64,000 nt of DNA from Roseomonas sp. (GTDB lineage: Bacteria > Pseudomonadota > Alphaproteobacteria > Acetobacterales > Acetobacteraceae), in the NCBI GenBank assembly GCA_020249265.1, contig JADCGA010000001.1, positions 310,001-374,000 of the forward strand, given 5' to 3'. How positions within the stretch are numbered: the stretch's first letter is position 1; each line of letters starts with the position of its first letter. A model generated the notes under the pieces. It was not told where the DNA came from. It saw only the letters and a program-made list of their open reading frames with translations, and did no database searches. Shown here piece after piece: positions 25,948-35,477 of the stretch. A program made the position numbers and the translations under genes.

Positions 25948-27882
25948 ATGCCCGCGATTACCCTGCCCGATGGTTCCATCCGCCAATTTGACGGCGCGGT
26001 GACGGGCACGACTATCGCGGCCGCCATTGGCCCGGGCCTGGCCAAGGCGGCACTTGCCATGGAAGTGGATGGCAAGCTGCGCGATCTTTCGGCCTCCATT
26101 ACGGAAGACGCCAAACTGCGTTTCATCACGCGGCGCGATCCCGAAGCGTTGGAGATGATCCGCCATGATTGCGCGCATGTGCTGGCGGAAGCCGTGCAGG
26201 CGCTTTACCCCGGCACCCAAGTCACCATCGGCCCTTCGATTGAAAACGGCTTCTATTACGATTTCGCGCGCAATGAGCCTTTCAAGCCCGAGGATTTCGC
26301 CGCGATTGAGGCCAAGATGCGCGACATCATCGCGCGCAATGATGCTTTTGTGCGTGAAGAATGGGACCGCGAGGATGCGATTCGCTTCTTCACCAATAAG
26401 GGCGAACGCTACAAGGCCGAATTAATCCAGGATTTGCCGAAATCCGAGATCATCAGCATCTACAAGCAAGGTGCCTGGACCGATTTGTGCCGCGGCCCGC
26501 ATATGCGCGGCACGGGCGATATCGGCACGGCCTTCAAGCTGATGAAAGTGGCCGGCGCCTATTGGCGCGGCGATCATCGCAACGCGATGCTGAGCCGGAT
26601 TTATGGCACGGCCTGGCGCGACCAGAAGGAACTCGACGCGTATTTGTTGCAGTTGGAAGAAGCAGAAAAGCGCGACCACCGCAAGATCGGCAAGGAAATG
26701 GGGCTTTTCCACTTGCAGGATGAAGCGGTGGGCTCGGTCTTCTGGCACCCCAAGGGCTGGCGGCTTTATCGCACGGTGGAAGCCTATATGCGCCGCAGGT
26801 TGGATATCGCCGATTATCAGGAGGTGAAGACGCCGCAATTGGTGGATCGCAAGCTTTGGGAAGCATCCGGGCATTGGGAAAAATTCCGCGAAAACATGTT
26901 CGTGGCGCGCGTGGAAGACGAAGACGAAAAAGACCGTGTGCTGGCGCTGAAGCCGATGAATTGCCCCTGCCATGTGCAGATTTTCAATCAGGGCTTGCGG
27001 TCCTACCGTGAATTGCCTTTGCGCATGGCGGAATTCGGCGCTTGCCATCGCTATGAACCCTCGGGCGCGCTGCATGGCATCATGCGCGTGCGCAGCTTCG
27101 TCCAGGATGATGCGCATATCTTCTGCGCGGAGGAACAGATCGCGGATGAAACGGTGCGGTTTGTGGCACTTTTGTCTTCCATTTACCGCGATTTCGGCTT
27201 CACCGAATTCCGCGTGAAATTCTCCGACCGTCCGGCGCGGCGCGCGGGGACGGATGCGGTCTGGGATCAGGCGGAAGGCGCGCTGAAAGACGCCTGCCGC
27301 ATCGCCGGCGTTGAATATGAATTGAACCCTGGCGAGGGCGCCTTTTACGGCCCCAAGCTGGAATTCGTGCTGCGCGACGCCATTGGCCGCGATTGGCAAT
27401 GCGGCACGCTGCAAGTGGATTTCGTGCTGCCGGAGCGGCTGGATGCCGAATATGTTGCGGAAGATGGCTCCCGCCGTCGCCCCGTCATGCTGCACCGGGC
27501 CATCCTTGGGTCTTTTGAACGCTTCCTTGGCATTTTGATCGAAGAACATGCCGGGCGCTTCCCGCTTTGGCTGGCCCCCGTTCAGGTGGTGGTGGCGACC
27601 ATTGTGGATGAGGCCGCGCCCTTCGCGCGTCAGGCCGCCGGCGCCTTGCAAAAGGCTGGGGTTGCGGCCTCGCTTGACCTCCGCAATGAGAAAATCAACC
27701 GCAAGGTGGTGGATCATATTGACCAGCGCGTGCCCATCCTGGCCGTGATTGGCCGGCGAGAGGCTGAAGAAGGCACCATCGTGCTCCGCCGCCTGCCGGG
27801 GCGGGATCAGGAAACCCTGAAGCTTGCCGATGCTGTGGCTTTGCTGGCCGCGGAGGCGACGCCGCCGGATTTGCGGGGCTGA
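25948..27882 (+). CDS. thrS: Threonyl-tRNA synthetase
   Basis: 644 residues with all bacterial ThrRS parts: N-terminal TGS domain (about 1-60), the editing domain with [11 protein letters not shown] (the HxxxH zinc-like editing site begins here), the class II catalytic core with zinc ligand Cys in [10 protein letters not shown] and motif 2 [15 protein letters not shown], motif 3 around [19 protein letters not shown], and the anticodon domain (about 545-640). Charges tRNA-Thr and deacylates Ser-tRNA-Thr. Length is normal. infC follows on the same strand, an arrangement common in bacteria. Confidence 0.98.
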   Translation: MPAITLPDGSIRQFDGAVTGTTIAAAIGPGLAKAALAMEVDGKLRDLSASITEDAKLRFITRRDPEALEMIRHDCAHVLAEAVQALYPGTQVTIGPSIENGFYYDFARNEPFKPEDFAAIEAKMRDIIARNDAFVREEWDREDAIRFFTNKGERYKAELIQDLPKSEIISIYKQGAWTDLCRGPHMRGTGDIGTAFKLMKVAGAYWRGDHRNAMLSRIYGTAWRDQKELDAYLLQLEEAEKRDHRKIGKEMGLFHLQDEAVGSVFWHPKGWRLYRTVEAYMRRRLDIADYQEVKTPQLVDRKLWEASGHWEKFRENMFVARVEDEDEKDRVLALKPMNCPCHVQIFNQGLRSYRELPLRMAEFGACHRYEPSGALHGIMRVRSFVQDDAHIFCAEEQIADETVRFVALLSSIYRDFGFTEFRVKFSDRPARRAGTDAVWDQAEGALKDACRIAGVEYELNPGEGAFYGPKLEFVLRDAIGRDWQCGTLQVDFVLPERLDAEYVAEDGSRRRPVMLHRAILGSFERFLGILIEEHAGRFPLWLAPVQVVVATIVDEAAPFARQAAGALQKAGVAASLDLRNEKINRKVVDHIDQRVPILAVIGRREAEEGTIVLRRLPGRDQETLKLADAVALLAAEATPPDLRG

Positions 27883-28000
27883 GCGCTATTTTGTCTGGTA
27901 TTTACGCCTTTCACTTGCGGCAAAGCCCAGGGAAAACTTGCAGACAGCGCCCCAAAAGCCCATAAATGCGTCGTTCTGAAAACCTCGACAGGAGAGTACC

Positions 28001-28546
28001 ATAGCTCGACCCCCTATGCCCGCCGCCCAGCAGGCCCCCGCGCGTGAAGGCCCGCGTATCAATGATGAAATTCGTGTCCCTCAGGTCCGCCTGATTGATG
28101 ATGCCGGAGAGATGATCGGCGTCATGTCCGCCCGCGAAGCGCTGATCCGCGCCTATGATGTGGGCCTTGATCTGGTGGAAATCTCGCCCAATGCGGTGCC
28201 GCCTGTCTGCAAGATCCTGGATTACGGGAAATACAAATACGAGCAGCAGAAAAAGGCGAATGAGGCGCGTAAGAAGCAGAAGGTCGTCGAAATCAAGGAA
28301 ATCAAGGTTCGCCCGAATATTGATGACCATGATTACGATGTGAAGATGAAGCAGATGAAGAACTTCATCGGCGAAGGCGATAAGGTGAAGGTGACTTTGC
28401 GCTTCCGGGGCCGCGAAATGGCGCACCAGGAATTGGGCGTGAAGGTGCTGGAACGTATTCGCAACGACCTGACCGAATTGGTGAAGGTCGAACAAATGCC
28501 CAAGCTGGAAAACCGCCAGATGGTCATGGTGGTTTCGCCGAAGTAA
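28001..28546 (+). CDS. infC: Translation initiation factor IF-3, probable ATA start
   Basis: IF-3 binds the 30S subunit, prevents 50S joining and checks the start codon. The N-domain ([20 protein letters not shown]), the lysine-rich linker and the C-domain ([20 protein letters not shown]) are all present. The first ATG is at 28016, but the good Shine-Dalgarno AGGAGAG at 27990-27996 is too far from it and lies 4 bases before an in-frame ATA at 28001 (Ile-Ala-Arg-Pro-Pro). IF-3 genes commonly start at AUU or a similar rare codon, so that the factor represses its own synthesis. From ATA the protein has 181 residues. Confidence 0.9.
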   Translation: MARPPMPAAQQAPAREGPRINDEIRVPQVRLIDDAGEMIGVMSAREALIRAYDVGLDLVEISPNAVPPVCKILDYGKYKYEQQKKANEARKKQKVVEIKEIKVRPNIDDHDYDVKMKQMKNFIGEGDKVKVTLRFRGREMAHQELGVKVLERIRNDLTELVKVEQMPKLENRQMVMVVSPK

Positions 28547-28565
28547 GCCGTGCCGGCCTGGCCAC

Positions 28566-28597
28566 GTGATTCAGCAAGCTGGATCACGCTTCTTTGC
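28566..28597 (+). terminator. Possible terminator after infC
   Basis: GTGATTCAGC (28566-28575) pairs with GCTGGATCAC (28578-28587) with one T-G wobble, followed by CTTCTTT. The loop is short and the T tract weak, so the call is tentative. It stands 20 bases after the infC stop. Confidence 0.35.
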
Positions 28598-28676
28598 TGA
28601 TATTGGGGGCGTGCGGATACCCTGAACCCGGACGGCCATAAGCTTCATTCACCTCTGGCAACCCCCGAACAGCTCC

Positions 28677-30551
28677 ATGCCCGAAAGCGCCCTTGCCAGC
28701 CTTGAAATTGCCGCGGCCCGGAATCCGGCCGGGGCGATGGAGTTGTTGCTCGTGACGGTACGGCGAATTGCTTCCGGGGCAAGTCTTGAAGAACTCGCCA
28801 CGCCAGAGGCGCCGCAACCGACCGAGGTGCTGGCGACGCGGCTCGCCGCCGCCATCGCGCGCATCCTGACCGATCCTGCCGTTCCGTTTAATGGCAGCGT
28901 CGCGCTGCGCCTGGCTGCCTATGGGCGCGTTTTAGATCATGTGCACGCCATCAGCGGCTTTGGCAGCTCGGACCACATCCTACGCATGCTGGGTGCCGGC
29001 GATACTGACGGGCTCAGGCGCCTTTTGCAGCAAGACCGGCATGCATTCGCCAAGGCCTGGCTGCTGTTTTCCGTGGATTCGGCGCTGTCCATTGATGTCC
29101 GCGCCCTGTTGGAAGCGCCCGCGCCGCTCGCGCTGCTGGTGGCGATGGGGCTGGTTTCGCAAAAGCCCCTCCTGACCGAAGCCGGGCACTGCCGGCGCGA
29201 AGAATTGGTGAGCCTGGCTGGGCAGCTCAGTCCCGTGCCGCTCCCGCTTTCGGTGGATCATTTGGTGCTGCTTTCGGCGGCTTGGATGCTGTGTTCCTAC
29301 GCCACGGCGCGCGACAAGCATGGCATCAAGCCGGTGCTGAACCGCGTGCTGCGCCTTTGGGGGGAGAGCATCGGCCTCAGCGATGCGGCGCTGCCCCCGA
29401 TCCGGGCGTTGAAGACGCGCCCGACCTTGCTGATCGCGGCCGAGATCATGCATTCCAACCACGTGCAGTATCGCTATTTCGGGCAGTATCTGCGCCAGTT
29501 GCGCCAGCGTTTCAGGTTGGTGTTAGTGACCGAGGAATCCCAGGCCGATAGCAGCGTGCGTGCGTTGTATGATGATGTGCATGTTTTCAAGCGCGAAGGT
29601 GGGACGAGCTATTTCAACAATTTGGCAGATACGATCAAATCCATCGCCCCGGATGTGATCTTCTGGCTGAGTGTCGGCATGCGTCATTGGGGGCCCGTGC
29701 TCGCCAATTTCCGCCTGGCACCCATTCAATTGGCCGGCCTTGGGCATTCGGCCTCCACTTTCTGCGACACCATGGATTACTACTTCACCGAAGAAGGTTA
29801 TGTCAGCGACCCGGGCCTATTATCCGAACAAGTGGTGCTACTGCCGGATGAGAGCCTGATTTTCGAGAGATCACCGCATTACACGCCGCTGCCGCGCATT
29901 ATTCGCGAAACCGCGCAGCCCTTGCGCGTCGTGTTGCCGTCCAACCTATTGAAGCTCAATCCGCATTTTATCGGCGTCTTGCGGCGCATTCGCGAAAAGG
30001 CCCGCCGGCCATTGGAATTTCGCGTCTTCCCGAATGTCTCGGGCCTTGAGCTCATGGCGACCAAGCGCGTTTTTGACCAGCATTTGCCCGGCAGCATCGT
30101 TTATCCCGTCATGGCCTATAACGCGTATCTGGCAGAGCTGAACGCTTGTGATCTGAATCTGAGCCCCTTCCCCTTTGGCGGCCTGCATAGCGTTGTTGAC
30201 TCCCTCAGGCAGGGCATTCCGGTGGTGGCGTTGGAAGGGCTTGATCTGCATGCACGCACGGATTCAATGTTGCTCCGCCGGCTTGGCATGCCGGAATGGC
30301 TGATCTCGCAGAACGAGGATGAATATATTGCCGCAGCATTGCGTGTAATTGACGATGACGAGGAACGGATTGCGCTGAGCCGCCAGGCGCTGGCGCTCGA
30401 TGTCGACCGCATCCTGTTCGGCGATGCGACGACGCCACTCCGCAGCGATGTGGTTGATGCGATGTGGTGGATTTACCAGCACCATGAAGCGATCAAGGCA
30501 TCCGGCCGCAAGGTGTTTCGCGCCGCAGATCGGCAACGCCCACCGGCATAA
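28677..30551 (+). CDS. HMW1C-like glycosyltransferase (GT41 family)
   Basis: 624 residues. The N-terminal half is helical and Ala/Leu-rich, like the all-alpha domain of HMW1C. The C-terminal GT-B half has APIQLAGLGHSAST (His near 356), PSNLLKLNPHFIGVLRRI (Lys near 426, the position that grips the UDP phosphate in NGT), NLSPFPFGGLHSVVDSLRQG, and ARTDSMLLRRLGMPEWLIS. These match the cytoplasmic N-glycosyltransferases HMW1C and ApNGT, which move hexoses from UDP-sugars onto Asn in adhesins. No adhesin or partner gene lies beside it. An O-GlcNAc-transferase-like relative is the main alternative. No strong ribosome binding site is seen. Confidence 0.8.
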   Translation: MPESALASLEIAAARNPAGAMELLLVTVRRIASGASLEELATPEAPQPTEVLATRLAAAIARILTDPAVPFNGSVALRLAAYGRVLDHVHAISGFGSSDHILRMLGAGDTDGLRRLLQQDRHAFAKAWLLFSVDSALSIDVRALLEAPAPLALLVAMGLVSQKPLLTEAGHCRREELVSLAGQLSPVPLPLSVDHLVLLSAAWMLCSYATARDKHGIKPVLNRVLRLWGESIGLSDAALPPIRALKTRPTLLIAAEIMHSNHVQYRYFGQYLRQLRQRFRLVLVTEESQADSSVRALYDDVHVFKREGGTSYFNNLADTIKSIAPDVIFWLSVGMRHWGPVLANFRLAPIQLAGLGHSASTFCDTMDYYFTEEGYVSDPGLLSEQVVLLPDESLIFERSPHYTPLPRIIRETAQPLRVVLPSNLLKLNPHFIGVLRRIREKARRPLEFRVFPNVSGLELMATKRVFDQHLPGSIVYPVMAYNAYLAELNACDLNLSPFPFGGLHSVVDSLRQGIPVVALEGLDLHARTDSMLLRRLGMPEWLISQNEDEYIAAALRVIDDDEERIALSRQALALDVDRILFGDATTPLRSDVVDAMWWIYQHHEAIKASGRKVFRAADRQRPPA

Positions 30552-30590
30552 CGCAACCGGGTGCTTTCAGCCGAACCGCGTAGGCATTAC

Positions 30591-32036
30591 ATGCGGACCA
30601 TGCCCAAGCCTGCCCTTCTTTGGTTCCGCCAGGACCTGCGCCTTGCCGATAACCCGGCGCTGCATGCCGTGGCCGATCGCCCGATCCTACCGGTCTTTAT
30701 TCTGGACGCCGAGGCCGCCGGCACCTGGACAGAGGGCGGCGCTTCGCGCTGGTGGCTGCATCACAGCCTGGAAGCGCTTTCGCGTGACCTGAACGCCCTT
30801 GGAGCGCCGCTACTGGTGCTGCGTGGCGCGGCGCTTGACCTGCTGCCCAAGCTTGCCGCTGAGATCGGCGCCGATGAAATCCATGCCGGGCGCCTGACCG
30901 AGCCCTGGGCGCGCACACGCGATGCCAAGCTGGCCGAAGCGCTGCAAGGGGCGGGGCAGAAGCTGGTGCTACATCGGTCTGCCCTGCTGCATGAACCGCA
31001 TCTGGTGCGCACCGGGGCGGGCAAGCATTACGCGGTCTATACCCCCTTCTCCCGCACGCTATTCAGTTTTGGCGATCCCGCCGCGCCCATCGCGGCGCCT
31101 GGGCGCCTGAAGCCCGCCACCGGGGCGCCAAAGGGCGAGGCGATTGCCGACCTTGGCCTACTGCCGCGCCCGCCTGAACCCGATTGGGCCGCGGGCTTCG
31201 GCGCTGTGTGGCGGCCGGGGGAAGCCGGGGCGGCGCGGCGGCTCACTGATTTCCTGGCCTCGGGCGTCAAGGCTTACGCCGATCGGCGCAATGAACCGGC
31301 CGCCAAGGGGGGGACCTCTGGCCTCTCGCCGCATTTGCATTTTGGCGAAATCTCCCCCCGCCAGGTCTGGGTGGCGGCGCGGGCGGCGGCCCCTCAGGGC
31401 GGCGCAGGGCCGGAGACCTTCCTCAAGGAAGTGCTGTGGCGGGAGTTTTCGCATCATCTGCTCTGGCACCGCCCGGAAATGCCCGAAGCGCCCCTGCGGG
31501 CGGAATTTGCGGCCTTTCCCTGGGCGCCGGATGCCGGGATGCTGCGCGCCTGGCAGCGCGGCCAGACAGGCTATCCGATTGTGGATGCCGGGATGCGCCA
31601 GCTTTGGCGGATTGGCTGGATGCATAATCGCGTGCGCATGATCACGGCTTCGTTTCTCGTGAAACATTTGCTGCAACCCTGGCAGGAAGGTGAGGCCTGG
31701 TTTTGGGATACGCTGGTGGATGCGGACCTCGCGGCCAATAGCGCTTCCTGGCAATGGGTTGCGGGCTGCGGGGCGGATGCCGCGCCCTATTTCCGCATCT
31801 TCAACCCGGTGCTGCAGGGCGAGAAATTCGACCCGGAGGGGGCCTATATCCGCGCCTGGTGCCCGGAATTGGGCAAGCTGCCCGCGCGCTTCATCCATAA
31901 GCCCTTTGAAGCGCCGGAGATGATCCTGCGCGGTGCTGGCGTTTCGCTTGGACAGAATTACCCGAAGCCGGTGATTGGCTTGGCGGAAGGCCGCGCCCGG
32001 GCGCTGGCGGCCTTTGCGGGGCTGCGCGGCGGATGA
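30591..32036 (+). CDS. phrB: Deoxyribodipyrimidine photo-lyase (class I CPD photolyase)
   Basis: 481 residues: N-terminal photolyase Rossmann domain (ALLWFRQDLRLADNPAL) for the antenna chromophore, and the C-terminal FAD domain (GTSGLSPHLHFGEISPRQVW, FLKEVLWREFSHHLLWHRP, GYPIVDAGMRQLWRIGWMHN, ASWQWVAGCGADAAPYFRIF). The Trp residues of the electron-transfer chain are in the expected blocks. It uses blue or near-UV light to split cyclobutane pyrimidine dimers. ATGs at 30591 and 30600 are both possible. The metallophosphatase gene overlaps it by 4 bases. A second photolyase of another class lies at 37306. Confidence 0.95.
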   Translation: MRTMPKPALLWFRQDLRLADNPALHAVADRPILPVFILDAEAAGTWTEGGASRWWLHHSLEALSRDLNALGAPLLVLRGAALDLLPKLAAEIGADEIHAGRLTEPWARTRDAKLAEALQGAGQKLVLHRSALLHEPHLVRTGAGKHYAVYTPFSRTLFSFGDPAAPIAAPGRLKPATGAPKGEAIADLGLLPRPPEPDWAAGFGAVWRPGEAGAARRLTDFLASGVKAYADRRNEPAAKGGTSGLSPHLHFGEISPRQVWVAARAAAPQGGAGPETFLKEVLWREFSHHLLWHRPEMPEAPLRAEFAAFPWAPDAGMLRAWQRGQTGYPIVDAGMRQLWRIGWMHNRVRMITASFLVKHLLQPWQEGEAWFWDTLVDADLAANSASWQWVAGCGADAAPYFRIFNPVLQGEKFDPEGAYIRAWCPELGKLPARFIHKPFEAPEMILRGAGVSLGQNYPKPVIGLAEGRARALAAFAGLRGG

Positions 32037-32791
32037 TCTCGGCGCGGAGGCTGCGTGATGCCGGCTTTTCCGGGCTGCGCGTGGTCGGCGATGTGCATGG
32101 GGAAGCGGACGCCTTCGAAGCCGCCATCACGGGCGCGGAATCCCTTGGCCTTTTCATCATCCAACTTGGTGATCTGGTGGATTACGGACCTGATAGCCCG
32201 GGCGTGCTGCGGCGCGCTTTCGCCATGCTGGATGCGCGGCGCGGCGTTTTCCTGCTGGGCAATCACGAACATAAGCTCCGCCGCGCCCTGATTGGCCATG
32301 CCAGTGCCAAGCTTTTCGTCGCACCCGAGGGGCTCGGCAAAACGCTTGAGCAATTGAACACGGCCCCGGACAGGGAGGCTTTGGCAGCGCGCGCGGTGGC
32401 CGAAATTGCCCGCGCGCCCGCCTGGCTTCGGTTGGGCCAGGCCATGTTCATCCATGCCGCCTATCACGATGCCATGCTGTTCCGCGCGCCCCCCGAAGAT
32501 GCCGGCACGCGCCGCCCGGATGGCCCGCTATCCCGCGCGCTTTACGGCGAGGTGACAGGCCAGCGCGGGCCGGATGGCTACCCCATCCGCGCGACCCGCT
32601 GGGTGGGACGCATTCCGCATGGCATGACGGCCTATGTCGGGCATGACAATCGCTCCAGCAATGGGCGCCCGCATGAGATGCGCGGCGCCCTGGGTGGGCG
32701 GGCGATATTTCTGGATACCGGTGCGGGCAAGGGCGGCGCGCTGGCTTGGATTGATTTGCCGTTTGAGGCGCTGGAGCGTGAGGCCGGCTAG
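32033..32791 (+). CDS. Calcineurin-like metallophosphoesterase
   Basis: 252 residues with the complete metallophosphoesterase motif series: VVGDVHGEADAF, LGDLVDYGPDS, LLGNHEHKLRR, MFIHAAYHD and YVGHDNRSS. These bind two metals. The layout is that of PrpE/ApaH-like protein phosphatases and diadenosine tetraphosphatases. The substrate is unknown. Its ATGA overlap with the photolyase gene makes them one unit, though a functional link is not evident. Confidence 0.85.
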   Translation: MISARRLRDAGFSGLRVVGDVHGEADAFEAAITGAESLGLFIIQLGDLVDYGPDSPGVLRRAFAMLDARRGVFLLGNHEHKLRRALIGHASAKLFVAPEGLGKTLEQLNTAPDREALAARAVAEIARAPAWLRLGQAMFIHAAYHDAMLFRAPPEDAGTRRPDGPLSRALYGEVTGQRGPDGYPIRATRWVGRIPHGMTAYVGHDNRSSNGRPHEMRGALGGRAIFLDTGAGKGGALAWIDLPFEALEREAG

Positions 32792-32802
32792 CCCAAGTTC
32801 CT

Positions 32803-32832
32803 GCCGAGTGGGGCCACTCGGCTGGAAAACGC
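32803..32832 (+). repeat. Intergenic palindromic repeat, partial copy D
   Basis: GCCGAGTG (32803-32810), loop GGGC, CACTCGGC (32815-32822), then TGGAAAACGC. The inner stem matches copy A except that an A-T pair became G-C on both sides (compensatory), and the right outer arm GGAAAACGC is kept while the left is altered. It lies between the convergent phosphatase and hydrolase genes. Confidence 0.6.
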
Positions 32833-32855
32833 TGTCAGTACGACACGGGCACGGT

Positions 32856-34460
32856 CTACCGAATGGCCGGCAAGCTGACACCCGGGGGTGGTTCACGCAC
32901 CAGGCACCATCTGGGCGGATCACTGGATGGCCCGCATCCCTCCCATCCGGTGGAGCGGCAGGACCGATTCTCAACCGTGAACCATTCCGCATTCGCCGTG
33001 CAGACGCGCCAATTCGGGTCCAGCGTGGCGTCGCGGCTCAAATAAATCACTTCGAGCCAAACTTCGCCCACCGATTCAAAGGTTGGCAGCAGGTTGGTCA
33101 TCCATTCCCACTTCGCCGCCTGGGCTGGCCGCGCCACGGCAATGGCGCCGCGCGACACGGCGCGCCGATAGCCCTTGAGGAAATGCGATTCAAGGCGAAC
33201 GCCAAATCCACCGCTGCCGAAGCCAACCATGCTCTCGGCCACGGTCATTTCGCATTCATCAGGCAGGATCAGCGCCGTTGGGAAAGCAAAGGTGGTGCCG
33301 AGGAAAGAGCCAGCGCGGGCAAACAGGTCAACCTCAAAAAAATAACCAATCGAGCGCATCCGCGTCACTGTGTCTTGCAGATGCGCGGCTTCCTGCCCCG
33401 GCGCGACACGCGCCCATCTTGTTGCAACCGCGTTCCAGACTTCCGCCGCCGCCGGGTAATTCGGATCGCTCACCGCCCAATGGCGCTCAAGCTCCGCGGC
33501 GAAGCCACGCGCCTTGCCTTCGCGCCAATGCGCAATCATGCGGATCAGGCTGTCCGTCGCGCCAATCGCCCCCCAGGAGACGATATGCACCAGATGATGC
33601 GGCTTCTGGACGGCATCCAAATAGGCTTGCAGGAAATATCCAACCCCTTGTGCGCTGAGCCCGCCTTGGCTCTGCCCGGTCACAAAAACCTCGCCCCCCG
33701 CTGGGCCGGCGGTAGCGTAAGCGGCGGCATCGCGGATCATGCTGAGGGCGGCGGTTGAGATGGCCTGCGCGCGCCCCATGGTCAGACCAGAGGCCCAGGT
33801 CCTGAGATCAGGGTGGTCGAAAGTATGCGTCCCCGCGATGGCATAAATCCGGTGGGGGTGCCTGCGGTCCTTGGCTTCCAGCACCAGGCCGGCGAAGCCG
33901 CTATAGCGATCAGTGTAGACGCGCACCACTTCATACTGAGTAAGCGCCGCGGCGGTTGGCGAATCCTCTAGCCACGGGCGGGAATTCGGATCAGCCGGGT
34001 CACGGTAGCGAATATCATAGGCGCGATCTGCGGCGGCGACCGTTGCTTCATCCACCTGCCAAAGCGCCGGGTGGCGGGAACGCCGATCCTGCAAGATGGC
34101 CGCGCCATCCACGCCCGGAATATCATGGGTTGAGGGGCTGCCCTCGGGAATTTCCAAATCTCGCACATGCCGCAGATGCAGTTCAATATGCGCCTGGCGT
34201 CCGCCATCCGTGAAATTCGCCCTGACCTGGTGTGAGGCGAGAATATCCTGCGCAAACGGCAGCGCTTGGCGAAACGCCACATGCATATCGCGGACATGTT
34301 CCTTGGACAGGTGCGAAGCCGCCGCATCGCATCGCGCGATCTGGGCCGCTGCCGCGGCGCCGCGCGGATCAGTGGCGTGTTGCGCCTGCGCCGCGCCAAG
34401 CATGAGGAGCGCCAGAAAAAGGCCGGTGGCGACATATCGGTAAGGCCATGCGACTGGCAT
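32856..34460 (-). CDS. Exported alpha/beta hydrolase of unknown specificity
   Basis: 534 residues with an N-terminal signal peptide (YVATGLFLALLMLGAAQAQ). The central part has the Gly-x-Ser-x-Gly nucleophile elbow GQSQGGLSAQGVGYFLQAYL near residues 248-267, preceded by a lipase-3-like run (VLEAKDRRHPHRIYAIAGTH). The C-terminus holds several cysteines (about Cys475, Cys491, Cys502, Cys511) that could form disulfides, fitting a periplasmic or secreted enzyme. I do not recognise a specific family; lipase or esterase activity is the best guess. Confidence 0.7.
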   Translation of the reverse strand: MPVAWPYRYVATGLFLALLMLGAAQAQHATDPRGAAAAAQIARCDAAASHLSKEHVRDMHVAFRQALPFAQDILASHQVRANFTDGGRQAHIELHLRHVRDLEIPEGSPSTHDIPGVDGAAILQDRRSRHPALWQVDEATVAAADRAYDIRYRDPADPNSRPWLEDSPTAAALTQYEVVRVYTDRYSGFAGLVLEAKDRRHPHRIYAIAGTHTFDHPDLRTWASGLTMGRAQAISTAALSMIRDAAAYATAGPAGGEVFVTGQSQGGLSAQGVGYFLQAYLDAVQKPHHLVHIVSWGAIGATDSLIRMIAHWREGKARGFAAELERHWAVSDPNYPAAAEVWNAVATRWARVAPGQEAAHLQDTVTRMRSIGYFFEVDLFARAGSFLGTTFAFPTALILPDECEMTVAESMVGFGSGGFGVRLESHFLKGYRRAVSRGAIAVARPAQAAKWEWMTNLLPTFESVGEVWLEVIYLSRDATLDPNWRVCTANAEWFTVENRSCRSTGWEGCGPSSDPPRWCLVREPPPGVSLPAIR

Positions 34461-34531
34461 AGGTTTGTTTCCTTCACTCGGCGCCCAGGATTTCTTCAGG
34501 CGTTGATCCTAGCAATTCTCAGGGGCAAAAC

Positions 34532-35446
34532 TCAATGAGTCGTTGTTGCGCCGCGCGCAAAGCCAAGGATCATGGCGCTTGTTTCCAGATCGGGCGTTGC
34601 ACGGCCGAGAATTCTGAGAAGGCTGAGTTCCTCCCCACCGGGCAGCCGATGCCCGCCACCCCTTACCTCATAGAGCCATGTCGCCACCCCATGCCGACAG
34701 CCCTGGGCGCGGTGCAGAACAACATCTGGCGCATCCAGCGCACCACGTCGTGGCAGGGCTTCCGCCGGCGCGACGCCGGAGCAGCCATTGGTGGCCTGCC
34801 AGAAGGCGAAGCTCTCCGGGATCGAACGGCGGCGCTGCAACATCATGGCACCCCCAAGCACGATGCTGCCATCCCACCGCACCACAGGGTCTTCGGTGCC
34901 GGCCACAAGCATGACCGGCAAGGGCCGCGCTGGCGTGCAGGGCGGGTCAGAAGCGGGTGGCATGGTCGCCTTGAACAGCATGAGGGACGCAAGCCGCCCG
35001 GCGCGCTGGCACGCATAATGCGCCGCCATCATCCCACCATTTGAAATCCCAACCAGGTGTATCGCCGCAGGATCAGCAATGCTGGCCTTCACCAAATGAT
35101 CAATCAGGCCATCCAGTAGGGCGACATCATCGGGGCCATAAAAGGCAGAGGGAAGTTCCCGTGCCAGTGACGCTTCATTCCACACCAGCCCTGCGGCATC
35201 GGGGAAGGCCACAACAAAGCCGGCTTCCTTCGCCAGCTTCGGCAGGTGCATCATATTGCGCGTCAAGGCGCCGCTCAGCCCGGCGCCATGCAGGACAATG
35301 ATCGTCGGCAGCGGCGCATGCGCTGCCGCAGGTCGGTCAATGATGGTCTGCGCGGCACGATTTTCGGGATCGGCTGAAGCCGAGGAACAGGCGGCAGTGA
35401 ACAGCAGCGCACAGGCGGCGCCCAGCCATCGGTGCAACATTTTCAC
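34532..35446 (-). CDS. PHB depolymerase/LpqC-type esterase, exported
   Basis: 304 residues with a signal sequence (WLGAACALLFTAACSSASA); the TAAC could be a weak lipobox, so it may be a lipoprotein. The alpha/beta hydrolase domain has the oxyanion region IIVLHGAGLSGALT, the nucleophile GISNGGMMAAHYACQ, and a late VRGGGHRLPGGE with the probable catalytic His. This matches the esterase_PHB/LpqC group acting on polyesters or feruloyl esters. The true substrate is unknown. It follows the creatininase-TctC pair on the same strand. Confidence 0.82.
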   Translation of the reverse strand: MKMLHRWLGAACALLFTAACSSASADPENRAAQTIIDRPAAAHAPLPTIIVLHGAGLSGALTRNMMHLPKLAKEAGFVVAFPDAAGLVWNEASLARELPSAFYGPDDVALLDGLIDHLVKASIADPAAIHLVGISNGGMMAAHYACQRAGRLASLMLFKATMPPASDPPCTPARPLPVMLVAGTEDPVVRWDGSIVLGGAMMLQRRRSIPESFAFWQATNGCSGVAPAEALPRRGALDAPDVVLHRAQGCRHGVATWLYEVRGGGHRLPGGEELSLLRILGRATPDLETSAMILGFARGATTTH

Positions 35447-35477
35447 CTACGCCAGCCCTGCCGATGGCGACACCTTC

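Noticed and set aside
26422-27717. 431-codon open frame antisense to thrS
   Set aside because: No domain and typical antisense composition.
20231-27903. Shared 13-base string TTTTGTCTGGTAT at 20231 and 27891
   Set aside because: Dozens of repeated 13-mers are expected by chance in a window of this size; flanks do not match.
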